Shown one piece after another: positions 1-7,996 of a stretch of 64,000 nucleotides of DNA (positions are counted from its first letter, which is position 1; each line of letters starts with the position of its first letter). The notes under the pieces were generated by a model that was given only the letters and a program-made list of their open reading frames with translations, had not been told where the DNA came from and made no database searches. The DNA is from UBA7332 sp051657165 (GTDB lineage Bacteria > Bacteroidota > Bacteroidia > Bacteroidales > UBA7332), in contig JBOFKD010000243.1 of the NCBI GenBank assembly GCA_051657165.1, forward strand, positions 3,566 to 67,565, written 5' to 3'. A program made the translations under genes and the position numbers.

Positions 1-261
1 CGACAAATAAGTCAGAAAACGTGTTATCTGATATTGTATCCAATTATTTTTAATGAAAAAGAATCTCATGTGTCCTCCCGTTTTATAAATCAATATTGGA
101 TAAAAGCTTTTACAGCCAAATTGTTTTGCAATATATGCATCTTTTTTCTTTCTGCGTGCGGAGTATTTAAAATTAAATAAAGACGGGGTGGCCTCAAAAC
201 AAATATTGAGTTTTATGACCAAACTCTTGGATATATCCTAAAAAACATTTTCCTTTGTCGC
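1..261. other. Intergenic stretch before the riboswitch, no gene seen
   Basis: No credible open reading frame, RNA gene or repeat could be recognised here. The stretch is AT-rich and must contain the promoter of the riboswitch-led transcript, but no clear TAnnTTTG box with a matching TTG upstream was found, so no promoter is called. Confidence 0.4.
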
Positions 262-445
262 GCATTGGTTCCGGAACATTCGTTCGAATATTCCGGATTA
301 AAAGAGAATCAGGTGTGAATCCTGAACAGTCCCGCTGCTGTAAGCTCTACACCAAATGTTTTGACAAATAACTATTTGCCACTGTCGGTAATCCGATGGG
401 AAGGCTGTTCAAAACAGGAGTAAGTCAGAAGAACTGCCATGCATA
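262..445 (+). promoter_or_regulatory. Cobalamin (adenosylcobalamin-type) riboswitch
   Basis: The conserved core elements occur in the right order: AATCAGGTGTGAATCC with CAGTCCCGCTGCTGTAA at about 307-343, GCCACTG at 378-384, GGGAAGG at 398-404, and a B12 box GTCAGAAGAACTGCC at 424-438. This is the known layout of the cobalamin aptamer. About 235 bases separate it from the start codon at 681. ACAAAC at 493-498 can pair with GTTTGT at 511-516 and may be part of the expression platform. Such leaders usually repress cobalamin-uptake genes when cobalamin is abundant, which fits the BtuG-like product downstream. The exact switching helix was not worked out. Confidence 0.93.
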
Positions 446-680
446 TTTACGTTTCACAGCTTTCGAGGAATGAGCTTTGAACTCCCTGGTTTACAAACGG
501 CCCCGTGCATGTTTGTCAGACCACCGATTTCATATACAAATTCAGAAGGCTATTTGATTGGTTATCCTGTCAGATAGGGTTCTTATGCATGCGTCATATG
601 TACGCCACATTATCCTTATTCGAATCATGGCTGCCAATTTTTCTCATTCGTTATTTTTCTATCACTTAAATAAAAACGAC

Positions 681-2900
681 ATGAAAAAAGTTTACAGTTT
701 AATTCTTCTTCTGTTTGTGCTTTGCCTTCAGGCATTTGCTCAGACTAATTCTTTTCAGGTACAAGGTGTACCTCGCCCGGATCTGAAAAATTCAGGCACT
801 CCGGTCGTCCGGTCAATGGCAACAAAGACGGATATGTCATTTACCATGGATGATATTCAAAACTGGACAGGGACGGGCTCTAAGCGTGCTGCCCTGGTTA
901 TCCAGTGGAATGATGAGAAAAATCCGGATGCGCTGGTATGGGGTTATAAATGGGACGGCGAAGCTACAGGCGCAGATATGCTTACGGCTATCGTAACGGC
1001 AGATCCGAACCTGTTTGCACTGGTCATGAAAGGGACTCAGTTCGGCATGACTCTCGGCGGACTGGGATATGACCTCAACGGACAGAACCCTCAAACACTT
1101 ACCAATGCCGGTACCGAACAACAGATTCTGAATGGTTTTGCCGAGACATCTTCGTATGATTTTGACAATTGGAGTTGTACGGATAAACAGGATCACTGGG
1201 CTTCGGGCTGGATGAAAGCTTACTGGACCTATTGTGTGCGCGAAAAACAAACCGATCCGTTCAATTATTCATCACAGGGAGTTTCTAACCGCACCTTATC
1301 CGATGGCTCGTGGGATGCATTCTGGTTCAATAAAGATATGTCGATGAACGTAACTTTTGCATCCACTTTCACTCCTGCTCCCGCCCTTGCACCAGCCAGA
1401 GACTATTCGAAAGGTGTATTTATTCTGAACGAAGACTGGTTCGGACACAGCAATGGTACGATCAATTATCTGGATGAGAACAGCGAATTCTCTTATCGGG
1501 TATATCAGTATGAAAACGGAGATACGGAGCAGCTGGGAGTAACAACTCAGTATGGGACAGTCTATGGCGACCGCATGTATATTATCTCTAAACAAGGTAC
1601 CCGCATAGTCGTAGCCGATGCGAAAACCATGAAAAAAATCGCTTCCGTTGAGAATATTTCTGCCGATGGTAAGTCCGGTGACGGACGGGCATTCATCGGG
1701 GTGAATGAAACTACGGGGTATGTGAGTACATCCAATGGCATCTTCCTGATGAACCTGGAAACAAATCAGGTGACAGCGCATATAGCAGGTACGGAAGGAC
1801 AAACCGGGAATATGGTTCAGACAAATGATTATGTATTTGCCGTACAACCGAAAAAGATTCTGGTCATCAAAGACAATGCACTCCACAGCACGATTGAAGG
1901 AGATAGCTACTCCTCGCTGTGCTTATCAAAAGACGGGCATGTATGGGTAGCTGCAAAAACAAAGCTGATCAAAATTAATCCGGCTGATCTTTCCGGAGAA
2001 GATGTTGTATTACCGACAGGAATTACACTTCATGACTCCTGGGGAGCCTGGAATGCCGGAGGATTTTGTGCCAGTGCGAAAACTAACTCTCTATACTGGT
2101 CATTAGGAGGCACATACGGCGGAGGAACCAAAGTATATCGTTTTGATATTGACAATCCTTCATCCATCAATAACGAACCTGTTTATACGTTGCCGGGTAA
2201 ACAGATATTCTATGGTGCAGGTATTCGTGTTCATCCGCAAACCGGCGAATTATATATTATCACAACACAGGATGGATTTGGCAGTAATTTCGAACACAAC
2301 TGGGTACATCGTGTGAACGGAGAAACCGGCGAACAAATAGAAATGCTGAAACTCGATCAGTACTACTGGTTCCAGGCTCTGCCTGTATTCCCGGATGCAG
2401 AAATGCCACTTGCTTCCTCTCTTGATAAGATCACAATCAGCGGAGCTAATGATGCTGCGGCTGTTAAGTGGGAAGATCTGATCAGCGACAAAGACAATAC
2501 GACGGCATCTATTACGAAGCGCGTAGTATCGAACAGCCATCCGCAGGATCTGTCTGTTTCGATGGATAAGGACCATCTTATCTTGTCCCGTATCTCAGGA
2601 AACGAAAGAATGGCTCAGCTTGAACTGGCTTTTAATTCAAACGGTAAGACCGTACATAAAACACTGAGTGTAGAGCTTAGCAATGCGGTTGGCCTTGATA
2701 CTGAAAACGAAACGCCGAAAGCATACAGAAGCGGCAACAGAATTCATGCCCTTGAAAGTGGATCTGTGGTTGAATTCTACACGTTATCGGGAGTGCTGAT
2801 CAAACGCCGGACGGCCCATTCTTCTGTAATGGATATTCCGGCTGACACATACGTTATCGTACGCATACTAACGCAGCATGGTGTTCAGATTTTAAAATAA
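681..2900 (+). CDS. Secreted BtuG-like beta-propeller protein for cobalamin capture (DUF5074/YncE-like)
   Basis: Predicted 739-residue secreted protein, probably a surface cobalamin-binding protein that works with a BtuB transporter. The start at 681 is chosen because it begins a classical signal peptide (MKKVYSLILLLFVLCLQAFAQ without its last residue is cleaved after AFA); the frame stays open upstream to 558, but those residues look non-coding. There is no lipobox cysteine. Residues about 35-215 form a separate N-terminal domain (IQWNDEKNPDALVWGYKWDG type) seen in Bacteroidota cobalamin loci. Residues about 245-580 are a YncE/DUF5074-like propeller. An Ig-like stretch and a short C-terminal domain ending in GVQILK follow, resembling a type IX secretion sorting domain. 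The cobalamin riboswitch directly upstream is the strongest evidence for function. No btuB lies in the window. Confidence 0.8.
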   Translation: MKKVYSLILLLFVLCLQAFAQTNSFQVQGVPRPDLKNSGTPVVRSMATKTDMSFTMDDIQNWTGTGSKRAALVIQWNDEKNPDALVWGYKWDGEATGADMLTAIVTADPNLFALVMKGTQFGMTLGGLGYDLNGQNPQTLTNAGTEQQILNGFAETSSYDFDNWSCTDKQDHWASGWMKAYWTYCVREKQTDPFNYSSQGVSNRTLSDGSWDAFWFNKDMSMNVTFASTFTPAPALAPARDYSKGVFILNEDWFGHSNGTINYLDENSEFSYRVYQYENGDTEQLGVTTQYGTVYGDRMYIISKQGTRIVVADAKTMKKIASVENISADGKSGDGRAFIGVNETTGYVSTSNGIFLMNLETNQVTAHIAGTEGQTGNMVQTNDYVFAVQPKKILVIKDNALHSTIEGDSYSSLCLSKDGHVWVAAKTKLIKINPADLSGEDVVLPTGITLHDSWGAWNAGGFCASAKTNSLYWSLGGTYGGGTKVYRFDIDNPSSINNEPVYTLPGKQIFYGAGIRVHPQTGELYIITTQDGFGSNFEHNWVHRVNGETGEQIEMLKLDQYYWFQALPVFPDAEMPLASSLDKITISGANDAAAVKWEDLISDKDNTTASITKRVVSNSHPQDLSVSMDKDHLILSRISGNERMAQLELAFNSNGKTVHKTLSVELSNAVGLDTENETPKAYRSGNRIHALESGSVVEFYTLSGVLIKRRTAHSSVMDIPADTYVIVRILTQHGVQILK

Positions 2901-2937
2901 AAATTTTGACTATTTCTATATATTTTCTCAGCTAATT

Positions 2938-2989
2938 AAATCTCTTGCGTCTCCTCATTGCCATAGTAGGAGCGCAGGAGATTTTTTTT
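2938..2989 (+). terminator. Rho-independent terminator after the BtuG-like gene
   Basis: AAATCTCTTGCGTCTCCT pairs with AGGAGCGCAGGAGATTT across a short loop and is followed by a run of eight Ts, 38 bases after the stop codon. Confidence 0.85.
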
Positions 2990-3220
2990 GCCTCAATGTG
3001 ATGCCGGAAGAGGGATCAACAACAATCCCGTTCAGCAGATGAATATGTTAACAGAAGTTGTTCGTTCACCGGATTTCATAAAAAATGTAATTACTATTGT
3101 TTTTAGCTTCCCCCTGTTGTATCTTTAGTGTCGGAAGGCTAATAGCTTTTGTTGAATGTCTGCCAGGTAGTTATCCCTCATGCAAATGTACTTTTTCAGG
3201 GATAAAAAAGGACTGAAGCG

Positions 3221-3298
3221 TGCTACCTGCAAAACATAATTTGCTACTTGCAAAATCAAGTTTGCTACTTGCAAAGTTACTTTTGCAAGCAGCAAAAC
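3221..3298. repeat. Array of TTTGCTACTTGCAAA words, copy 1
   Basis: Three direct copies (one degenerate, TGCTACCTGCAAA) and one inverted copy (TTTGCAAGCAGCAAA) of a 15-base word lie within 78 bases. The word is itself an imperfect inverted repeat (TTTGC...GCAAA). The same 3 direct plus 1 inverted arrangement recurs, mirrored, at 35268-35345, and one copy is at 47114. A minus-strand frame through it encodes a periodic LQVAN peptide, but nothing else supports a gene. Function unknown. Confidence 0.8.
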
Positions 3299-3458
3299 GG
3301 ATAGATGCCTTAAATGAATCATACTAAAACAATCAAAACGCTATGAACGGTTTGAATAAATTTATATGGAAGCCCACACCGGGTTTCCCCGGAAGCATTT
3401 TGTCCTTTTATGGACTGTACGGGCTCAGAAAACGGAGATTTGGGAATGAAAGCTCACC

Positions 3459-4012
3459 CAAGAACTTACCCAACAACTTACCCAACAAAAAAGGGTTTGA
3501 AATATGGCGTGAAAATTCTTCGATAATCCTTTGTGGATCTATGTTCCCGGATACCAGAGAAGGGGATGCTGAAATGCTGAAAACAGATGGAGTTTACCCA
3601 ACAACTCACCCAACAAGTTACCCATATCTTAAAGAATATATTAAGAATAATATTTAAAAAAAAATAACGCGCGGCGGGATTATTTTAATCTGGCAAAGGA
3701 AGAATATGCTGAAACCGGACAACGATAGAGTCCCGGCAGAAGGTATGAGTTTGGCCGATGAATGATGAGTTGGTCATGTGGTGCTTTACCCACCATCTCA
3801 CCCACCATCTTACCCACCATAAAAGGGGCAGAAACTGATGATTTAATTTCGGCCGTAACCCTTTACCGACAGGGCTTTAGAAGTGATGGGCAAAAGATGG
3901 ATAAGCAGGTGAAAAACGAGGGGTTTTACCCACCATCTTACCCACCATCTCACCCATATCTTAAAGAATATATTAAGAATAATATTAAAAAAATAATGCG
4001 CGGCGGGATTTT
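3459..4012. repeat. Tandemly duplicated non-coding unit with 12-base periodic words
   Basis: Two diverged copies, roughly 3459-3684 and 3786-4012. Each starts with repeats of a 12-base word (CCCAACAACTTA in copy A, CCCACCATCTTA in copy B), has an unrelated middle, then the words again. Each closes with a nearly identical block of about 55 bases that begins ACCCATATCTTAAAGAATAT and ends in GCGCGGCGGGATT. Frames through both copies read as NNLPNK/PTILPTIKG followed by YPTTHPTSYPYLKEY-type peptides. The parallel peptides suggest decayed coding sequence or simple 12-base expansion. No known family was recognised, and no separate gene is called. Confidence 0.7.
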
Positions 4013-4088
4013 AAAATATGGAAATCGGGCAATGAACTTTTTCTCAGAGCATTTGTCTATTAATTATCACTTTCTAATTTTTATCATT

Positions 4089-5096
4089 ATGAAAAACAAG
4101 ATGTTAACAGTCGGCCTTTTAGCTATATTCCTGTTATTTTCGGGAACAGCTTTTGCTCAGGAAAATACTTCGGCAAAGGGACCTAAGCCCCGGAACGTAA
4201 CTCGTTTGAGTGAGAATTATTACACACCTGACCGGTTTAAGGGTAAAACCATTTTGGTAACCGGAGGAGCCAGAGGAATAGGCAAGTCTACTGCCAAAAG
4301 GGCTGTCAAAGAGGGAGCTAATGTTGTGATAATGGATTGGCTGGACGATTTAGGGAAGGCTGTGACAGATACCATAAACAGACAATATGGCCCGATTGCG
4401 GGAGGGAAAGCAATTTTCGTTTACGGGAATATCCAAAAAGACGAAGACTGCAAGAAAGCAATAGACGCAGCCGTGAAAAACTTTGGCAAGCTGGATTATG
4501 CAGTGCTGAATGCTGGCGTAATGGACGGTGTATACTCCGGTACTCCTTTCAAATTTGATGAAGCTCAGAGAAAATTAATGCCGGCTGTAATCACAGATGC
4601 CACCGATGAGTATTGGGAAGCTGTTTTTAAAACCAATGCCGAGGGAACATTCAAATCTATGCGCGCCGTACTGCGTCAGCTGCTTGACCAGGACAACGGA
4701 GGTTCAATCGTTGTGGTTGGATCAATCGCAGGGATGACAGGTCTTTCAGGCAATCCGGCTTATGTAGCCAGCAAGCATGCCGTGAACGGTCTCGTACGGA
4801 ATGCAGCGATTGATTATGCGCCTTACGGAATTCGTATCAATTCTGTGAATATGGCCGAAACTTATACTCCGATGGTAGAACGTGCCAGCGAATTCGTTCA
4901 GGCAAATCAAAAGGCCGGTATAGGCTTTGGTATGGGTAAAATCAAAACAATGAGTTTGCTGAAATATTGCGACTCCGAGCATCGGGGATCCTATCCATGG
5001 GAACAAGCCTCAAATATACTCTACCTGATTTCAGATGAAGCTTCTGCCCTGACCGGTACGATCATGGCTACTGACGGCGGATGGACTGACTATTAA
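4089..5096 (+). CDS. Exported short-chain dehydrogenase/reductase (SDR)
   Basis: Classical SDR of 335 residues, expected to oxidise or reduce a carbonyl/alcohol with NAD(P). The dinucleotide motif TGGARGIG is at 58-65, the NAG motif at 141-143, and the catalytic serine, tyrosine and lysine at about S212, Y225 and K229 (YVASK). Unusually, residues 1-24 form a clear Sec signal peptide ending AFAQ, so the enzyme should be periplasmic, where free NAD(P) is scarce. Start 4089 is chosen for this signal; the frame is open back to 3762, but that part is repeat sequence. It lies 14 bases before an outer-membrane barrel gene, so the two are probably co-transcribed. The substrate cannot be told from the sequence. 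Confidence 0.82.
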   Translation: MKNKMLTVGLLAIFLLFSGTAFAQENTSAKGPKPRNVTRLSENYYTPDRFKGKTILVTGGARGIGKSTAKRAVKEGANVVIMDWLDDLGKAVTDTINRQYGPIAGGKAIFVYGNIQKDEDCKKAIDAAVKNFGKLDYAVLNAGVMDGVYSGTPFKFDEAQRKLMPAVITDATDEYWEAVFKTNAEGTFKSMRAVLRQLLDQDNGGSIVVVGSIAGMTGLSGNPAYVASKHAVNGLVRNAAIDYAPYGIRINSVNMAETYTPMVERASEFVQANQKAGIGFGMGKIKTMSLLKYCDSEHRGSYPWEQASNILYLISDEASALTGTIMATDGGWTDY

Positions 5097-5110
5097 CTAC
5101 CGTCCTTCAG

Positions 5111-6814
5111 ATGCGAAAATTTATTATCGGATGTATGCTGCTTTTGTTAAGTATTCCGGGATTCGCTCAAAATACGAATCCGGTTAATATTTTTGAGGGA
5201 TACACGATAAACAATATACGGATAGTATTCTTAAATCCTCCGGCTGACAGCACCCTGACAGACTCGTACAGAAGAATTATTGAACAACAGTTTGTAATTC
5301 AGCGTGGAACGCCCTATAGTGCTACCATGGCAGGATTCTACAACTCCAGAATAAATCTTCTGCCGTTTGTGGATCAGTCCACGATTAGTTTATCAAACGA
5401 AACAGCAAGCGAAGTGAGCATAACCCTTAATGTTAAGCTCTCAGAAAAGTCTGAACCCAAGAAAATCGAATCCGGATTTAAAGATAAAGCTGTTTTGCCG
5501 ACCCTCATCAATACAAAACGCTTTTATCTGACACTCCAGGCTTCAGCTTCGGAAATGGCTTTTTCAAATAATAATGCATGGTTCGGTAATCCAACCGTTA
5601 TGACAACCGGAAATCCTCTGGCTACAAATCCGGCAGGCGCAGGTATGACAGCCTGGCTTGAAGGTTTCGGAAGTGCGGGGATTTACAGTGTATTTAATCT
5701 GATTCCGAAAATACAACTCCATCTCTACGGGGGAGCGAGTTATATCGCTTCGTTCTCGGCAGGGAATGAACTCTTCACGACAAGAGCCCGCATTCATGGA
5801 GATGTTGAAGATGCCTTTATCGGTTTCGTAGGAGGAAATAAACTCAAGAATGGAAATAAGTACCTGTATAACGTCACTTACGGACGAAAGTCATTTGTCA
5901 TCGGTGACGGATTTTTACTTATCAATACATCCATGAACGGGTATGACAGGGCTGCTCTGCAGTTAAATCCGCGCTGGGCCTCCAAGGAGCTGTTTACCGG
6001 GCTTTTTCAATGGAATAAGCTGATGTTTCAGGTCTTTAATGTAAAACCGAATGAGCTGGATATACTGAACTCCCACACTGTGCTTCGCGGACTGAATGCT
6101 CAGTTCAACGATCAGGAAGCCGGTACAGCGGGTTTTACTTTCATGACATCACCCAAATCCAACTTCACGTATTATTTACCCGACGGGACTATGCACAAAC
6201 GAAAAGGACTGCAAGTTTATAACTTAAGGTATTATCGTCTGCCAACGGATAAGCTCGGCCTGTTGGTAAAAAGTGAGGTGGCCTTTGAAAGGAATAAACA
6301 TTTTGACATGAAGGCCCGGGCCTACTATATTGAAGCAGGCTGGCAGTTCAGAAAAACATTCGGCTCTCCAAATTTCAGCTATCGGTATGCTTCATTTTCG
6401 GGCGACAATCCCAAAACGAAAGCTTATGAACGCTGGGACGCCTTATACACAGGAGGCAATGGAGAACAATGGGTACAGGGCTCGAATATGTACAAGGTAT
6501 TTCAGAACAGCAATGAGCGGACGCACCGGATACAGGCAATATTTGCACCTGCCAGAAAGATTCAGCTGGTTGGACAGTTCTGGGTTTTCATGGCTGATGA
6601 ATACAATAATATCGGAGGTAATCCGGCCCTATCCACCTTATCTTCGAAGTTTCTGGGAACGGAGTATAACCTGACCTTTAAATATTTCATATCCAGACAC
6701 TGGTATTTTCATTTTAATACAGCTTACACAGTGCCGGGAAAAGGAATACGAAACAGTGTGCCTGATTCCAAAGACTGGTTTTCAATCATGGGATTCATCC
6801 GCTACTCATTTTAA
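5111..6814 (+). CDS. Outer-membrane beta-barrel protein with N-terminal POTRA-like domain
   Basis: A 567-residue protein with a signal peptide (MRKFIIGCMLLLLSIPGFAQ). Residues about 27-115 look like a single POTRA module (alternating strands and helices, GYTINNIRIVFLNPP). The rest is rich in alternating aromatic/polar strands with Gly/Asn turns and ends in IRYSF, the terminal aromatic typical of barrel proteins recognised by BamA. The family could not be named; it resembles alginate-export-type or uncharacterised Bacteroidota porins. It follows the exported dehydrogenase by 14 bases, so the pair probably share a substrate or envelope process. Role in transport is inference. Confidence 0.65.
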   Translation: MRKFIIGCMLLLLSIPGFAQNTNPVNIFEGYTINNIRIVFLNPPADSTLTDSYRRIIEQQFVIQRGTPYSATMAGFYNSRINLLPFVDQSTISLSNETASEVSITLNVKLSEKSEPKKIESGFKDKAVLPTLINTKRFYLTLQASASEMAFSNNNAWFGNPTVMTTGNPLATNPAGAGMTAWLEGFGSAGIYSVFNLIPKIQLHLYGGASYIASFSAGNELFTTRARIHGDVEDAFIGFVGGNKLKNGNKYLYNVTYGRKSFVIGDGFLLINTSMNGYDRAALQLNPRWASKELFTGLFQWNKLMFQVFNVKPNELDILNSHTVLRGLNAQFNDQEAGTAGFTFMTSPKSNFTYYLPDGTMHKRKGLQVYNLRYYRLPTDKLGLLVKSEVAFERNKHFDMKARAYYIEAGWQFRKTFGSPNFSYRYASFSGDNPKTKAYERWDALYTGGNGEQWVQGSNMYKVFQNSNERTHRIQAIFAPARKIQLVGQFWVFMADEYNNIGGNPALSTLSSKFLGTEYNLTFKYFISRHWYFHFNTAYTVPGKGIRNSVPDSKDWFSIMGFIRYSF

Positions 6815-6817
6815 TGC

Positions 6818-6869
6818 AAAAAGATTCAATAAGGTAATACTCCCTGAGTTTTCCTTATTGAATCTTTTA
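6818..6869. terminator. Bidirectional terminator between converging genes
   Basis: AAAAGATTCAATAAGG pairs perfectly with CCTTATTGAATCTTTT across a loop of about 18 bases, with A and T runs outside both arms. It lies between the plus-strand barrel gene and the minus-strand lipoprotein gene and can serve both. Confidence 0.85.
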
Positions 6870-6947
6870 TTTTGCAGATATTCCCGCTATTTTGCGGAAA
6901 CCGCTCCGGACATACCCGGAAGCCGGAATAGTCACGCAAACAAAATA

Positions 6948-7943
6948 CTATTTGTAAGTAATCGTACGTATCAGGATATATTTCCCTTCACGAGTTTCCC
7001 AATCAATAAATCCATTAACCGTTTTCTCTGTCCGAATCCAGTTTTTAGATGGATCATAGTCGTAGATTACTGACATATCACCAATAAAATCGCCTGATTT
7101 ATCCGTATTTTTAACCGACAGGAGATATGATGACGTATTGTATTTATATGTCAGAACAGAAGGATTAGAACCCGTTGTTTCCGATAAGGTAATATACCCC
7201 TTAGCATCATACTCACATAGGTTAGAAGAGGTGTCCCCCCCGTCTTCCGTCGTAAGCGTGCGGACAGATTTGAACGCACCGTTACTGTGATAAGTATAGG
7301 CAGACTCTACTGTTTGGAAAGGATCAAAAGCACCCGGCTGGAACAGGCTCACCAGCCCACTCTGAGGCTTGCTTTCACCCTTATAGAGATAGGTAGAAAG
7401 GCTTTTAGAGTATTCTGTCTGATTCGTAACGTGCAATTCATCGTTGACCCACTCCATCAGAAAAGAATTATCCGAACTCGTTATCCCTGACACTCCTTTT
7501 ATCAAAACCGGACTAAAAGGTTTGAGAGGAAGATCCAGCAATATATAACGGTTAATGCTACCGTCATAATGGAGAGTATAAGTCACCGGAGCGCTCCCCC
7601 AGCTGATGATTCTGATTTCAGACAACTTCCCGTTAGCATACTCATATTCGTAGTTCATCATATTCTGAGGTAACCAATAAGGAGATATTGATTGCCCTTC
7701 ATAAACTTCGTAAGTATTGTACGCCGTTACATTTCCTCTGTTATCAAACTTACATTCAAACGAGAAATAGCTTTCCGAATCAATCTCATTGTATTCGGTA
7801 AATTTATCTACCATCCCTTTCATACCCATACGCTCTGAATCTGACTGATTCCAGAAATCAGACTCCTGTGGAACAGAATCAACAGGATCGGCTGAGCAGG
7901 AATAAAGAAATAGTATCGTAAGAATAATTGTAATTTGTTTCAT
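6948..7943 (-). CDS. Putative lipoprotein with YD-like strand repeats, unknown function
   Basis: A 331-residue protein with a lipoprotein signal (LFLYSC, lipid cysteine at about 16). The body carries repeated beta-strand motifs such as FDNRGNVTAYNTYE, YEYANGKLSEI and YDAKGYITLSE, reminiscent of RHS/YD-type or DUF4595-like Bacteroidota lipoproteins. No catalytic motif was seen. It is the last gene downstream of the SusC/LRR locus but is separated from it by a terminator-like hairpin at 7957-7988, so it is transcribed by read-through or from an unseen promoter. Membership in the locus is uncertain. Confidence 0.6.
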   Translation of the reverse strand: MKQITIILTILFLYSCSADPVDSVPQESDFWNQSDSERMGMKGMVDKFTEYNEIDSESYFSFECKFDNRGNVTAYNTYEVYEGQSISPYWLPQNMMNYEYEYANGKLSEIRIISWGSAPVTYTLHYDGSINRYILLDLPLKPFSPVLIKGVSGITSSDNSFLMEWVNDELHVTNQTEYSKSLSTYLYKGESKPQSGLVSLFQPGAFDPFQTVESAYTYHSNGAFKSVRTLTTEDGGDTSSNLCEYDAKGYITLSETTGSNPSVLTYKYNTSSYLLSVKNTDKSGDFIGDMSVIYDYDPSKNWIRTEKTVNGFIDWETREGKYILIRTITYK

Positions 7944-7956
7944 AGGCGCTTTAAAT

Positions 7957-7988
7957 TAAAAAACCGCCCGGAATAACCGGACGGTTTG
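7957..7988 (-). terminator. Terminator at the end of the SusC/SusD/LRR locus
   Basis: On the minus strand AAACCGTCCGG pairs with CCGGGCGGTTT (one mismatch) across ATTAT-like loop bases and is followed by a T run. It stands between the last LRR gene and the trailing lipoprotein gene and may be partial. Confidence 0.75.
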
Positions 7989-7996
7989 TATATCAC

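Noticed and set aside
558..680. N-terminal extension of the BtuG-like frame starting at 558
   Set aside because: The 41 extra residues have no protein character, and the start at 681 gives a proper signal peptide.
3221..3298. CRISPR array
   Set aside because: Words are only 15 bases, mixed in orientation, with spacers of 5-8 bases and no cas genes.
3125..3322. Minus-strand frame of 65 codons with LQVAN repeats
   Set aside because: The periodic peptide comes from the short-word DNA array; no start signal, homology or other support.
3343..3657. Plus-strand frame of 104 codons
   Set aside because: It mostly covers the duplicated repeat unit, and the second copy has a different frame context; treated as repeat, not gene.
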